Origin: Bradyrhizobium sp. CCGUVB1N3
GTDB lineage: Bacteria; Pseudomonadota; Alphaproteobacteria; Rhizobiales; Xanthobacteraceae
NCBI RefSeq assembly: GCF_024199925.1
Contig: NZ_JANADR010000001.1
Coordinates: 5,645,501-5,709,500 of the forward strand
DNA: 64,000 nucleotides
Direction: 5' to 3'
In this document: piece by piece, positions 51,593-61,124 of the stretch
Layout of the letters: each line of letters begins with the position of its first letter
How positions within the stretch are numbered: the stretch's first letter is position 1
Notes under the pieces: model-generated
Told to the model about the DNA's origin: nothing
Databases searched by the model: none
Seen by the model: the letters and a program-made list of their open reading frames with translations, nothing else
Made by a program: the position numbers and the translations under genes

Positions 51593-52525
51593 ATGACTGA
51601 GATCAAGACTGACTTCAAGGCTGGTGTCACGACGGACATCGAGCCCGCTGCGCCTTTGCCCCGGTCCGTCACCATGACGCCGAAGCTGCGTTTGCCGCCG
51701 CTCGCATGCGACGCGCATTGCCATGTCTTCGGCCCGTTCGATCGCTTTCCGCTGCCCTCGGATCGCAGCTTCACGCCGCCGGAAGCGCCGGAGGCGGCGC
51801 TGCGAACACTGCACGACAGCCTCGGCCTCGCACGCGCCGTCATCGTTCACAGCCAGGGGCATGGCCGTGATCATCGGCCATTGCTGGACGCACTGGCCGA
51901 GGGCCGCGGACGCTATCGCGGCGTCGCCGTGTTGACGCCGGACACCGCGCCATCCGAGATCGCGCGCTTCGATGCGGCGCGCGTCTGCGGCGTACGTTTC
52001 AACTTCCTTGCTCATCTCGGCGGTGGGCCGTCGGCCGAAGCGATGCGCGCCGTGACAGCGCTGGTGCGGCCATTCGGCTGGCATATCGCCGTGCATGTGA
52101 CCGGCGCCGATCTGATCCGCTATGCCGATGCCATTGCCGCGATCGATGCGCGCGTCGTTATCGACCACATGGCGCGCCCCGATCTGGAGGCTGAGCTTGA
52201 CGTTTGTCGGGCCATCCTGTTCCGCCTGCTCGATAGCGGCCGCGTCTGGGTCAAGCTCAGCGGCAGCGATCGCCTGTCGGAAGCCGGCGCGCCTTACCGG
52301 GACGTGGTGCCTTATGCGCGCAGCCTCGCTGAGCACGCGCCGGAACGTGTGCTGTGGGGCAGCGACTGGCCGCATGTGAACATCAGCGGTCCGATGCCCG
52401 ACGACGCCGCGCTGGTTGACCTCATCGCCGAGATCGCGCCGTCGACGGCGCTCCGCCAGCGGCTTCTGGTCGACAATCCCATCGAGTTATTCGGCTTCGG
52501 CCCAAGCGACGACGTGGTATTATAG
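51593..52525 (+). CDS. LigI-like amidohydrolase (2-pyrone-4,6-dicarboxylate hydrolase family)
   Basis: This 310-residue TIM-barrel amidohydrolase has the opening metal or substrate motif CDAHCHVFGP (His42, His44), the central VIVHSQGHG, and the late GSDWPHV. It fits LigI, which opens pyrone dicarboxylate in a protocatechuate 4,5-cleavage route. It starts 6 bases after the SDR, last in the four-gene operon. A lactone or pyrone hydrolysis step agrees with the lactonase- and decarboxylase-like neighbours (inference). Confidence 0.87.
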   Translation: MTEIKTDFKAGVTTDIEPAAPLPRSVTMTPKLRLPPLACDAHCHVFGPFDRFPLPSDRSFTPPEAPEAALRTLHDSLGLARAVIVHSQGHGRDHRPLLDALAEGRGRYRGVAVLTPDTAPSEIARFDAARVCGVRFNFLAHLGGGPSAEAMRAVTALVRPFGWHIAVHVTGADLIRYADAIAAIDARVVIDHMARPDLEAELDVCRAILFRLLDSGRVWVKLSGSDRLSEAGAPYRDVVPYARSLAEHAPERVLWGSDWPHVNISGPMPDDAALVDLIAEIAPSTALRQRLLVDNPIELFGFGPSDDVVL

Positions 52526-52601
52526 ATCGATCCTCAACCGTTGTGAGACGCGCGGATCGCGACAGGGCGACCGTCAATGTTGATGTTTCGGAGATGCGTC
52601 C

Positions 52602-52781
52602 ATGAGACCAGTGGTCAAGCTCGCGGTCGGCTTCGGGATCATCGCCGCAGCCTGGATACCCTATAGCTTGACGACCCGCTACGACATTCCATTTGGTGAG
52701 GCGATCATCGGCTTCGCCGGCAGCGCCGTCGGCACGGTCATGATTCTGGTCGCGCTCGTGCAGGGCCGCAGGGCGAATTAG
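52602..52781 (+). CDS. Tiny two-helix membrane protein
   Basis: This 59-residue protein starts at ATG 52602 with GGAG 8 bases upstream. It has two hydrophobic helices (LAVGFGIIAAAWIPYS and AIIGFAGSAVGTVMILVALV) joined by a short loop TTRYDIPFGE, and a basic end GRRAN. It stops at TAG 52781. The family is unknown. Confidence 0.6.
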   Translation: MRPVVKLAVGFGIIAAAWIPYSLTTRYDIPFGEAIIGFAGSAVGTVMILVALVQGRRAN

Positions 52782-52862
52782 CGAAGCGCAATCCGCCCTT
52801 CCGCAGCCAAGCGGCTGCACCCCGCGCGTACCCGCGGCTGCTTTGTCGTGAAAAATCGTGAA

Positions 52863-52939
52863 ATGGCGCGCCCGGAACGATTCGAACGTCCGACCCTCAG
52901 ATTCGTAGTCTGATGCTCTATCCAGCTGAGCTACGGGCG
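52863..52939 (-). tRNA. tRNA-Arg (anticodon ACG)
   Basis: The minus strand reads GCGCCCGTAGCTCAGCTGGA, a complete cloverleaf. The acceptor stem is GCGCCCG/CGGGCGC. The anticodon stem TCAGA/TCTGA encloses the loop CTACGAA with anticodon ACG, and the T arm contains GTTCGAATC. CCA is encoded at 52863-52865. The total is 77 bases. Confidence 0.95.
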
Positions 52940-53095
52940 CGTGTTTCGCAAACAGCGAGTGCGGGCGAGGCCCGCATGCAGCCTCCGGACGGAGCCGGCG
53001 GGGGTGCGAAAGAGCGCTCTGACTAACCGCTCTTGTCCCGATTGGCAAGGTCTGGATGGGCGGTATTTGGGGCATTTCCGCACCGCCCCTACTCT

Positions 53096-53186
53096 GTCAT
53101 TCCGGGACTCGCGAAGCGAGAACCCGGAATCTCGCGCCAAAACCTCCGGATTCCGGGTTCGGCGCGTTGCGCCGCCCCGGAATGAC
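53096..53186. repeat. Family B palindromic intergenic repeat
   Basis: GTCATTCCGGG at one end and CCCGGAATGAC at the other are inverted, with inner inverted parts GCGAAGCGAG and GGCGCGTTGCGCC. It fills most of the gap between the tRNA and the histidine kinase gene. The gap 52782-53244 otherwise holds only the tRNA. Confidence 0.8.
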
Positions 53187-53244
53187 GAATCGGCAAGCGA
53201 GCCCCGGAATGCCGGCCCAGTCGGCCTCTGGCCGACCGCCGACC

Positions 53245-54783
53245 TTACGCCCTCGCCCGCTCGTTGCGGATCGAGAGGAGTTCCACGGGGCGGTCGGGGA
53301 TCACGATCCGGAAGGTGGCGCCGATGGTGCCTTCGACGAGGTGAATGTCGCCGCCATGGGCACGGATGAGCTCGGCGGCGATCGCGAGCCCGAGACCACT
53401 GCCGCCCGGGCGGCCCGAGGTCTGGAACGCCTCGAACAGGTGCTCCCGGGTCTTTGCCGGCACACCGGGGCCGGTGTCGGAAACCTCGAGAATCGCGACC
53501 GCGCCCTCGCGCTTGCCGGTGATCCGGATCTGCTGCGGGCCGGTCGCGCTTGCGGCGTGGGTTTCCAGCGCCTGCGCCGCGTTGCGGACCAGGTTGAGCA
53601 GCACGCGGAACAGCTGGTCGGGGTCGGCATCGATCGACAGACCGCGCTCGATCGCGGCGACCCAGGTGATCGAGGCATCGGAGGCGAGGCCCGCGGTCTC
53701 GCGCACCTCTACCACCACCGGCTCGATCAGGATCAGGCGGCGATCCGGCGCGGCCTCCTGGGCGCGGCCGTAGGACAGGGTCGACTGACAGAATGCGATG
53801 GCGCGCTCGAGCGAGCGCACGAGCTTTGGCGCAAAGCGCTGCACCCGCGGATCGGGCACGCTGGCGAGCTGGTCGGACAACAGCTGCGCCGACGCCAGCA
53901 GGTTGCGCAAATCGTGGTTGATCTTGGAGACGGCGAGGCCAAGGGCTGCGAGCCGGCTCTTCTGATGCAGCATCGACATCAGGTCGCGCTGCATGTCCGA
54001 CAGCTCGCGCTCGGCAACCCCGATCTCGTCGCCGCGCTGGCTCGGCACGATGATCCCCGCCGAACTCTCGGGGTTTTCATGGAAGCCGACCAGGCTCGCG
54101 GTCAGCCGCCGCATCGGCCGCACGAACAGGTAATGAAGCGCGAGATAGACAAGGCCCGCGGTCAGGCCCGCGATGAACAGCACGACCACCGCGACGTTGC
54201 GGGAGAAGCGGTACATCGCCTGCCGCAGCGGCAATTCGTCGGTGACGACCTCGATGAACTGCGCATTGCCGCTCGCCGGGCCGACGATGCGGATGGCCTG
54301 GTTGCCGGTCTCCAGCATCATCTGGAAGGAGCCGGTGATCGCATGCCACGCCGTCATCTCGCGCAGATCGATGTCATGCTCGATCGCGGCCGGCAGGTCG
54401 GCGCTGGCGAGCAGGCGGCGCTGCTGGCCCATCTTGATCGCCACCGCGCGCGCATTGATGCTCTTGAGGATCTGTCGCGACAGCGAGTCCGGGACCATGC
54501 CGAGCGGCGCAGCATCGAGCACCAGCGCCGCGGTGTTCGCCGCGGCGACGCGGTCGTTCAGCCGGTTGACCCAGAAATTGGCGATCGCCGGCACGTAGAG
54601 CATGCTCGCCGCGATCATCACCAGGGGGACGGTCAGCAGCAGGAGCTTGCCGGACAGGCCGAGCCGGCGCGGGGCGCGCGTACGCGCCGACGCCTCCGGG
54701 AGCCCCATGGGCTCCAGGTCCTGGCGCTCCAGATCTTGGCTCTCCAAGCCCCTTTTGGCGGGCTGAAGGTCTGTCGCTGACAC
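53245..54783 (-). CDS. Sensor histidine kinase
   Basis: This 512-residue membrane kinase has membrane helices at about 45-68 and 197-217 with a periplasmic sensor between, and a HAMP-like linker. The dimerisation helix carries His290 (SKINHDLRNLL). The ATP domain has an N box with Asn401 (LVRNAAQAL), G1 DTGPGVP (about 436) and G2 GGSGLGLAIA (about 460). No response regulator gene is adjacent, so it is an orphan in this window. It is divergent from rpmH across the 349-base gap 54784-55132. Confidence 0.92.
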   Translation of the reverse strand: MSATDLQPAKRGLESQDLERQDLEPMGLPEASARTRAPRRLGLSGKLLLLTVPLVMIAASMLYVPAIANFWVNRLNDRVAAANTAALVLDAAPLGMVPDSLSRQILKSINARAVAIKMGQQRRLLASADLPAAIEHDIDLREMTAWHAITGSFQMMLETGNQAIRIVGPASGNAQFIEVVTDELPLRQAMYRFSRNVAVVVLFIAGLTAGLVYLALHYLFVRPMRRLTASLVGFHENPESSAGIIVPSQRGDEIGVAERELSDMQRDLMSMLHQKSRLAALGLAVSKINHDLRNLLASAQLLSDQLASVPDPRVQRFAPKLVRSLERAIAFCQSTLSYGRAQEAAPDRRLILIEPVVVEVRETAGLASDASITWVAAIERGLSIDADPDQLFRVLLNLVRNAAQALETHAASATGPQQIRITGKREGAVAILEVSDTGPGVPAKTREHLFEAFQTSGRPGGSGLGLAIAAELIRAHGGDIHLVEGTIGATFRIVIPDRPVELLSIRNERARA

Positions 54784-54963
54784 GAATTTCGCCTTCGTTG
54801 GCCTCGACTTGCGGAGGATGCGGCCGGTAGCACCGGCCGGTCAAATTACGGATCGCTAATCTGCCGAGGTAGGATGTAAGCGCGGAAACGGCGAGTCGCC
54901 ACCTCCACCGGCAAAAACCCCGCGGAAACAGCGATATTCGCCAATTGGACCCGCCCCGCGGCG

Positions 54964-54992
54964 TTGACGAAAAGGGGATGCTCGCTTATAAG
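54964..54992 (+). promoter_or_regulatory. Predicted rpmH promoter
   Basis: TTGACG (54964-54969), a 17-base spacer, and TATAAG (54987-54992) make a good housekeeping promoter about 140 bases ahead of the rpmH start. The rest of the gap 54784-55132 shows no gene. Confidence 0.6.
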
Positions 54993-55132
54993 CCGCGCCG
55001 AATTGTCCGCGATGACCCGGTGTGACACCGGGAGCGGCTCTTTTGGGGCCGGAAAGGGCCCGTTTGGGCCGCATCTTTCGGACGTATCCATCAATTCCAA
55101 AGGCAAATTGCCCGGTCAGCGGAGAACAACCC

Positions 55133-55267
55133 GTGAAGCGGACTTATCAACCCAGCAAACTGGTGCGCAAGCGCCGTCACGGCTTCCGTGCCCGCCTCGC
55201 CACCGCCGGCGGCCGCAAGGTCCTCGCCGCCCGCCGCGCCCGCGGCCGCAAGCGTCTGAGCGCCTGA
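55133..55267 (+). CDS. rpmH: 50S ribosomal protein L34
   Basis: This 44-residue, very basic ribosomal protein is complete from [17 protein letters not shown] to GRKRLSA. It starts at GTG 55133 with GGAG upstream and ends TGA 55267. It is part of the conserved rpmH-rnpA-yidC run. Confidence 0.97.
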   Translation: MKRTYQPSKLVRKRRHGFRARLATAGGRKVLAARRARGRKRLSA

Positions 55268-55296
55268 GCCGGACTGGCCCTTTTTGGGATTTCATC

Positions 55297-55674
55297 ATGG
55301 ATCGGCTGAGGCAGCGGGCGGATTTCCTCGCCGTTGCCAATGGCGCGCGGGTGAACCGGCCCGCGTTCGTCCTGCAAAGCCGTCGCCGCGATGACGACGG
55401 CCCGATCCGGGTCGGCTTTACCGTTACCAAGAAAAACGGCACCGCCACCGAGCGCAATCGTATCCGGCGCAGGCTTCGCGAACTGGTGAAGCGCTGCGAC
55501 CCGGTGTCGATGCACCCCCACCATGATTATGTGCTAGTCGGCCGCAGGGACGCGCTCACGCGCGACTTCGCGGTCATGCTCGACGACCTTCGCGCGGCGT
55601 TCGCCAAATCGCAGCGGCCGGCGACGCAGGGACGTGGGCAGAAGCCCGCAGCCGCGGGCCGCAAACCGGATTGA
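55297..55674 (+). CDS. rnpA: Ribonuclease P protein component
   Basis: This 125-residue basic protein assists the P RNA in cutting tRNA leaders. The RNP signature VTKKNGTATERNRIRRRLRE lies at about 44-63, and the FTVTK and RNR parts are complete. The C-terminus is extended by a Lys/Ala/Gly tail. It lies 29 bases after rpmH and 16 before yidC. Confidence 0.95.
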   Translation: MDRLRQRADFLAVANGARVNRPAFVLQSRRRDDDGPIRVGFTVTKKNGTATERNRIRRRLRELVKRCDPVSMHPHHDYVLVGRRDALTRDFAVMLDDLRAAFAKSQRPATQGRGQKPAAAGRKPD

Positions 55675-55690
55675 TGACGAGATTGAAGAG

Positions 55691-57559
55691 ATGACCGACA
55701 ATCGCAACACCATCCTCGCCGTCATTCTGTCCGGCTTTGTGCTGATCGCCTGGCAGTATTTCTACAACGTGCCGCAGATGGAGAAGCAGCGCGCGCAGCA
55801 GCAGGCGCAGGCCGAGCTCCAAAAGAGCGCGCCGCAGCCGAGCCCGACGGCCTCGCCGCAGTCCGGAACCGCGACGACCGCACCGCAAGCCGGCGCCACG
55901 CCTGCACCGGCCGCGCCTGCTGCCACCAACCAGCCGGCCGTTGCCCGCGACACCGCGATCGCAGCCAGCCCGCGCGTGAAGATCGACACCCCGCGCCTTG
56001 CCGGCAGCATCGCGCTGAAGGGCGGCCGCATCGACGACCTCGCGCTGGTGCAGTACCGCGAGACGGTCGACCCGAGCTCGCCGCCGATCATCCTCTATTC
56101 GCCGTCCGGCACCGCGCAGCCCTATTACGCCGAGTTCGGCTGGGTGCGGGGGCCGGGCGTCTCGGCCAAGCTGCCGGACGCCTCGACAGTCTGGCAGCAG
56201 GACGGCGCGGGCAACCTGACGCCGTCGACGCCGGTGGTGCTGAAATATGATAATGGCGAGGGCCTGACCTTCCGCCGCACCATCGCGGTCGACGACCATT
56301 ATCTTTTCACCATCAAGGACGAGGTGAGCAACGTCGGCAATGCGCCGGTCACGCTCTATCCTTACGCGCTGATCTCGCGCCACGGCACGCCGCAGGTCTC
56401 CGGCTACTACATCCTGCATGAAGGCCTGATCGGCTATCTCGGCGAGCATGGCTTGCAGGAATACGCCTACAAGAAGATCGACGAAGCCAAGCAGGTGAAC
56501 TTCAAGGCCACCGACGGCTGGCTGGGCATCACCGACAAGTACTGGGCTTCGGCGCTCTTGCCCGACACCAACGCGCAGCTCCAGGCGCGCTTTTCGTCGG
56601 ATCTCGCCAACAACATCCGGAGCTACCAGACCGACTATCTGCTCGATCCCGTCACCGTCGCGATCGGCGGCACCGCGACCGCCAATGCGCGGCTGTTTGC
56701 AGGCGCCAAGGAAGCCGGTGTCGTCGGCGTGTTCCCGTTCGCCGGGCTCGGCGGCTACAACAAGGACCTCGGCCTCAACCATTTCGATCTGTTGATCGAT
56801 TGGGGCTGGTTCTACTTCATCACCAAGCCGATGTTCCTGGGGCTGGACTTCTTCTACCGCTTCTTCGGCAATTTCGGCATCTCGATCCTGCTCGTGACCG
56901 TGATCGTGAAGCTGCTGTTCTTCCCGCTGGCGAACAAGTCCTATGCCTCGATGGCGAAGATGAAGTCGATCCAGCCGCAGCTTCAGGCGCTCCGCGAGCG
57001 CTACCCCGACGACAAGGTGAAGCAGCAGCAGGAGATGATGGAGATCTACCGCAAGGAGAAGATCAATCCGGTCGCCGGCTGTCTCCCCGTGGTGATCCAG
57101 ATCCCGGTGTTCTTCTCGCTCTACAAGGTGCTGTTCGTCACCATCGAGATGCGGCACGCGCATTTCATCGGCTGGATCAAGGACCTCTCGGCGCCGGATC
57201 CGACCAATCTGTTCACGCTGTTCGGACTGATCCCGTTCGATCCGACCACGCTTCCGCTGTTCGGCCACTACCTCGCGCTCGGCATCTGGCCGATCGTCAT
57301 GGGCATCACGATGTGGTTCCAGATGAAGCTGAACCCGACGCCGCCGGATCCGACGCAGAAGATCATCTTCGACTGGATGCCGCTGATCTTCACCTTCATG
57401 CTGGCAGGCTTCCCCGCGGGCCTCGTGATCTACTGGGCCTGGAACAACACGCTGTCGGTGCTCCAGCAGAGCTTCATCATGCGCCGCAACGGCGTGAAGG
57501 TGGAGCTGTTCGACAACATCCGCAGCTCGTTCAAAAAAAAAGTGACTGAGGCGACGTAG
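55691..57559 (+). CDS. yidC: Membrane protein insertase
   Basis: This 622-residue inner-membrane insertase has an N-terminal anchor helix ([17 protein letters not shown]), a Gln/Ala/Pro-rich stretch, a large periplasmic domain (about 75-365), and the five-helix core. The core includes [20 protein letters not shown], the cytoplasmic hairpin [18 protein letters not shown], and [17 protein letters not shown]. It acts alone or with Sec to insert membrane proteins. No yidD gene is present between rnpA and yidC. The start ATG 55691 is preceded by GAAGAG. Confidence 0.96.
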   Translation: MTDNRNTILAVILSGFVLIAWQYFYNVPQMEKQRAQQQAQAELQKSAPQPSPTASPQSGTATTAPQAGATPAPAAPAATNQPAVARDTAIAASPRVKIDTPRLAGSIALKGGRIDDLALVQYRETVDPSSPPIILYSPSGTAQPYYAEFGWVRGPGVSAKLPDASTVWQQDGAGNLTPSTPVVLKYDNGEGLTFRRTIAVDDHYLFTIKDEVSNVGNAPVTLYPYALISRHGTPQVSGYYILHEGLIGYLGEHGLQEYAYKKIDEAKQVNFKATDGWLGITDKYWASALLPDTNAQLQARFSSDLANNIRSYQTDYLLDPVTVAIGGTATANARLFAGAKEAGVVGVFPFAGLGGYNKDLGLNHFDLLIDWGWFYFITKPMFLGLDFFYRFFGNFGISILLVTVIVKLLFFPLANKSYASMAKMKSIQPQLQALRERYPDDKVKQQQEMMEIYRKEKINPVAGCLPVVIQIPVFFSLYKVLFVTIEMRHAHFIGWIKDLSAPDPTNLFTLFGLIPFDPTTLPLFGHYLALGIWPIVMGITMWFQMKLNPTPPDPTQKIIFDWMPLIFTFMLAGFPAGLVIYWAWNNTLSVLQQSFIMRRNGVKVELFDNIRSSFKKKVTEAT

Positions 57560-57572
57560 CCGCAAATTCAAA

Positions 57573-57676
57573 CCTCATCCTGAGGAGCGGCCGCAAGGCC
57601 GCGTCTCGAAGGATGGCCACGGGCACCGGGGCCTTCATGGTTCGAGACGGCGCTTGCGCGCCTCCTCACCATGAGG
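57573..57676. repeat. Family C palindromic intergenic repeat
   Basis: CCTCATCCTGAGGAGC near one end and CTCCTCACCATGAGG at the other form the ends of an inverted repeat, with inner inverted CGTCTCGAA/TTCGAGACG. It lies directly ahead of engB, inside its leader. Confidence 0.75.
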
Positions 57677-57696
57677 GACTAGCACTGGGCCGTGGC

Positions 57697-58347
57697 ATGA
57701 GTGACGACATCGACGACAGGCTGATCGAAGCGGGGCGAAAGCTGTTCGCCCGCGACTGGCAGTTCATCTGGGCTTCGCCCACGATTCAAACGCTGCCACC
57801 GATGGAAGGGCTCGAGATCGCCTTTGCCGGGCGCTCGAACGTCGGCAAGTCGAGCCTGATCAACGCGCTGACCGGCCGCAACAGTCTCGCCCGCACCTCG
57901 CACACGCCGGGGCGGACGCAGGAGCTGATCTTCTTCGAAGTCCCGGGAAAGTCCGACCTGCGGCTGGTCGACATGCCCGGCTATGGCTATGCCAAGGCGC
58001 CGAAGACGCAGGTCGCATCCTGGACCGACCTGATCCACAAGTTCCTGCTCGGCCGCGCGTCACTGGCGCGCGTCTACGTGCTGATCGACGCGCGGCATGG
58101 CCTCAAGGAGGTCGATCTCGAAATCCTGAAGACGCTCGATCGCTCGGCCGTCAGCTACCAGATCGTGCTGACCAAGGCCGACCAGGTGAAGGCTTCGGAG
58201 CTTGCCAGCCGCATCGCCGAGACGGAAGCGGCGCTGGCAAAGCACCCGGCCGCGTTTCCGAACGTGCTCGCGACCTCCTCGCGCAGCTCAACCGGCATGG
58301 AGAGCCTGCGCGCCGCGATGGCACGGCTGCTGGAAGAGCGGGCGTGA
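57697..58347 (+). CDS. engB: Ribosome-biogenesis GTPase EngB
   Basis: This 216-residue GTPase has G1 GRSNVGKS (45-52), G3 DMPGYG near 106, and G4 TKAD near 158. It helps 50S subunit assembly. The start ATG 57697 follows the family C repeat. It overlaps the DUF423 gene at TGATG, and its place after yidC is conserved in this lineage. Confidence 0.95.
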   Translation: MSDDIDDRLIEAGRKLFARDWQFIWASPTIQTLPPMEGLEIAFAGRSNVGKSSLINALTGRNSLARTSHTPGRTQELIFFEVPGKSDLRLVDMPGYGYAKAPKTQVASWTDLIHKFLLGRASLARVYVLIDARHGLKEVDLEILKTLDRSAVSYQIVLTKADQVKASELASRIAETEAALAKHPAAFPNVLATSSRSSTGMESLRAAMARLLEERA

Positions 58348-58718
58348 TGCCGCAAGCGTTCCGCCTGTTGATCGGGCTTGCCGGTTTGATGGGCGCCGCC
58401 GGCGTGGCGCTGGCGGCGGCTGGCGCCCACGGCGCGGAGGCAAGCCGGCTTGCCACCGCAAGCGCGATGCTGCTGTTTCACGCAACTGCCATATTGGCGA
58501 CGACGGCGCTGCTCGCGCGCGGCCTTCTGCACGGCGGAATTGGCCTCATCGCCGCGTTCGGTTTCGCGATTGCGGCGACGCTGTTCGCCGGCGACCTGAC
58601 GCTGCGGCAATATGCGGGGCATTCGCTGTTTCCCTACGCCGCGCCGACCGGCGGAACGCTGATGATCTTGGGCTGGCTGGCGGTGAGCGTGGCGGCGGTG
58701 GTGCCGAGCAGCAAATAG
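58347..58718 (+). CDS. DUF423 membrane protein
   Basis: This 123-residue protein has four hydrophobic helices (LLIGLAGLMGAAGVALAAAG, MLLFHATAILATTALL, LIAAFGFAIAATLFAG, GGTLMILGWLAVSVAAV). The AAGAHG and LFHATA motifs are typical of DUF423 (YgdD). The ATG shares its A with the engB stop, so translation is coupled. The function is unknown. Confidence 0.85.
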   Translation: MPQAFRLLIGLAGLMGAAGVALAAAGAHGAEASRLATASAMLLFHATAILATTALLARGLLHGGIGLIAAFGFAIAATLFAGDLTLRQYAGHSLFPYAAPTGGTLMILGWLAVSVAAVVPSSK

Positions 58719-58731
58719 CATTCTCTTTCTT

Positions 58732-58856
58732 CCTTCTCCCCTTGCGGGAGAAGGTGGCGCGCGCGGCGCGCCGGATGAGGGGTCTGTCTCCGCGGATAGA
58801 GACCCCTCACCCGGCTTCGCTTCGCGAAGCCACCCTCTCCCACTAGGGGGAGAGGG
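58732..58856. repeat. Family D palindromic intergenic repeat
   Basis: CCTTCTCCCCTTGCGGGAGAAGG opens it and CCCTCTCCCACTAGGGGGAGAGGG closes it, each a hairpin. Between them AGGGGTCT pairs with AGACCCCT. It separates the DUF423 gene from argB. Confidence 0.8.
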
Positions 58857-58933
58857 CAAGAACACTTACTTTGCGCCTCGCCCGCCAATCAGATAGAACG
58901 CGGCCCGACAGTCCCGCCAGCGAGATCAGTTTC

Positions 58934-59821
58934 ATGACCGACATCTCTCCGCTCGACCAGGCCCGCATCCTGTCCGAAGCGCTGCCGCATATGCAGCAGT
59001 ACGACGAGGAAACCATCGTCATCAAATATGGCGGCCATGCCATGGGCGACGAGGAGACCGCGAAGAATTTTGCCCGCGACATCGTCCTGCTCGAGCAGAC
59101 CGCCATCAACCCGGTGGTCGTGCATGGCGGCGGGCCGCAGATCGCGACCATGCTCAAGCGCCTCGGCATCGCCTCGGAGTTTGCCGCGGGCCTGCGCATC
59201 ACCGATGCCGCGACCATCGAGGTCGTCGAGATGGTGCTGGCCGGCTCGGTCAACAAGCAGATCGTCGGCTACATCAATGATGCCGGCGGCAAGGCGGTGG
59301 GGCTCTGCGGCAAGGACGGCAACATGGTGAAGGCGTCCAAGACGACGCGCACCATGGTGGACCCGGATTCGCACATCGAGAAGGTGGTCGATCTCGGCTT
59401 CGTCGGCGACCCCGAAAAGGTCGACCTCACGCTCCTCAACCAATTGATCGGCTATGAGCTGATTCCGGTGCTGGCGCCGCTTGCCACATCGCATGACGGC
59501 CAAACGCTGAACGTCAACGGCGACACCTTTGCCGGCGCGATCGCGGGCGCGCTGAAAGCAAAACGCCTGCTGCTGCTCACCGACGTGCCGGGCGTGCTCG
59601 ACAAGTCGAAGAAGCTTATCCCCGAGATGTCGGTCAAGGACGCGCGGAAGCTGATCGCCGACGGCACCATTTCCGGCGGCATGATCCCGAAGGTCGAGAC
59701 CTGCATCTACGCGCTCGAACAGGGCGTGCAGGGCGTCGTCATCATCGACGGCAAGATGCAGCACGCGGTGCTGCTCGAGCTCTTCACCAACCAGGGCACG
59801 GGGACGCTGATCCACAAGTGA
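58934..59821 (+). CDS. argB: Acetylglutamate kinase
   Basis: This 295-residue amino-acid kinase phosphorylates N-acetylglutamate in arginine synthesis. It has the phosphate-binding [11 protein letters not shown] and VVHGGGPQI, the substrate segment [19 protein letters not shown], and the ATP-site [10 protein letters not shown]. The start ATG 58934 was chosen because upstream codons lie in the repeat region. The last codon overlaps the next gene by GTGA. Confidence 0.96.
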   Translation: MTDISPLDQARILSEALPHMQQYDEETIVIKYGGHAMGDEETAKNFARDIVLLEQTAINPVVVHGGGPQIATMLKRLGIASEFAAGLRITDAATIEVVEMVLAGSVNKQIVGYINDAGGKAVGLCGKDGNMVKASKTTRTMVDPDSHIEKVVDLGFVGDPEKVDLTLLNQLIGYELIPVLAPLATSHDGQTLNVNGDTFAGAIAGALKAKRLLLLTDVPGVLDKSKKLIPEMSVKDARKLIADGTISGGMIPKVETCIYALEQGVQGVVIIDGKMQHAVLLELFTNQGTGTLIHK

Positions 59822-60876
59822 CGGACGGGACGACGAGAGCGGCCGTCATGGCCGGGCAAAGGCGCCGCACCGCCCTGACCCGCTTGCTGATGACGTTGCC
59901 GGCGGCGGTCGTCTCGTTCTTCGCGTCCTCGGCCCCGGCTCTCGCCGACCTCAAGATCTGCAATCGCATGTCCTATGTCGTGGAAGCCGCGATCGGCATC
60001 GACGACAAGGCGGCGACCGCGACGCGCGGCTGGTTCAGGATCGATCCTGCCACCTGCCGCGTGGTGGTGCAGGGCACGCTGACCGCCGACCGTATCCTGC
60101 TCCACGCGCGCGCGCTCGGCGTCTATGGCGCCTCGCCGATCCCGCAGAACGGCAGCGACATGCTGTGCATCGCGCAGGAGAATTTCGTCATCGCCGCCGC
60201 GCGCCAATGCCGCAGCGGACAGACGCAAGCCGCCTTCACCCAGGTGACGCCGACGCAAGGCGACGACGGCAACCTCGTCGCCTACCTCGCCGAGGACTCG
60301 GAGTATGACGACGAGCAGGCGCGGCTCGCCGGCATTCAGCGGCTGCTGGCGATCGCCGGCTATGACGCTGGCGCGATCGACGGCGTCGACGGACCGAAGA
60401 CGCAAGCAGCGCTCGCCGCCTTCCTGAAGAGCCGCGGGCTGCCGTCCGACGTCATGCAGTCGCCAAACTTCTTCAAGACCATGGTCGACGCGGTGCAGGC
60501 GCCGTCAATGAGCGGCCTGACCTGGTGCAATGACACGCCGCACAGGGTGATGGCAGCGGTCGCGACCGACGACGGCAAGTCGGTGACGAGCCGCGGCTGG
60601 TACCGCATCGATCCCGGCAAATGCCTGCACCCTGACGTCGCCGGCCAGCCGAAACAGATTTTCAGCTTTGCCGAAGCCGTCGATGCCGACAACCGCACCA
60701 TCAAGCTGACGGACAAGCCGCTGAGCTGGGGCGGCGACAAGCAGCTATGCACACGCGAGACCAAGTTCGAGACCAACGAGCAGACCGATTGCGGCGCGCG
60801 AGGATTTGCGGCGGCCGGCTTTGCCGCGGTCGACATGAGCAGCGGCGGCAAGACGCTGCGCTTTGCGATGCCGTGA
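59818..60876 (+). CDS. Tandem DUF1036 protein with peptidoglycan-binding-like insert
   Basis: This 352-residue exported protein has a signal ending APALA. DUF1036 repeat one is at about 45-135 ([29 protein letters not shown]). A peptidoglycan-binding-1-like segment is at 168-208 ([20 protein letters not shown]). DUF1036 repeat two is at about 234-350 ([26 protein letters not shown]). The GTG start overlaps the argB stop (GTGA); an ATG at codon 11 is the alternative. The function is unknown; a periplasmic or wall-associated role is likely. Confidence 0.85.
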   Translation: MTDGTTRAAVMAGQRRRTALTRLLMTLPAAVVSFFASSAPALADLKICNRMSYVVEAAIGIDDKAATATRGWFRIDPATCRVVVQGTLTADRILLHARALGVYGASPIPQNGSDMLCIAQENFVIAAARQCRSGQTQAAFTQVTPTQGDDGNLVAYLAEDSEYDDEQARLAGIQRLLAIAGYDAGAIDGVDGPKTQAALAAFLKSRGLPSDVMQSPNFFKTMVDAVQAPSMSGLTWCNDTPHRVMAAVATDDGKSVTSRGWYRIDPGKCLHPDVAGQPKQIFSFAEAVDADNRTIKLTDKPLSWGGDKQLCTRETKFETNEQTDCGARGFAAAGFAAVDMSSGGKTLRFAMP

Positions 60877-60926
60877 TGTGACGTGATGATTGTTGCTGTG
60901 ATGATCATCGCGCCACAAATACCGCC

Positions 60927-61067
60927 GTCGTCCCGGCGAAGGCCGGGACCCATAACCACAGGCAGTCGTTATGCGGCAAGATGTAACCACGATCACGCAA
61001 ACGACTTCTCCCTGGGGCTATGGGTCCCGGATCTGCGCTCCGCTTCGCTGCGCTTGTCCGGGACGAC
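60927..61067. repeat. Family A palindromic intergenic repeat, copy 2
   Basis: It begins GTCGTCCCGG and ends CCGGGACGAC, with the same inner pair GGGACCCATAACC and GGCTATGGGTCCC as the other copies. It lies between the DUF1036 gene and the HAD phosphatase. Confidence 0.85.
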
Positions 61068-61124
61068 AGCGCAAGGTTGGATAGCGCGTGCGCCGGTCCG
61101 GGACGACGAGCTGAGAATGTTGAG

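Noticed and set aside
52863..53244. Genomic-island attachment at tRNA-Arg
   Set aside because: No integrase, no direct repeat of the tRNA 3' end and no change in gene style on either side were found.
55574..57571. 665-codon minus-strand frame over yidC
   Set aside because: It is antisense to yidC and rnpA; the His/Arg/Asp-rich product is typical of shadow frames.
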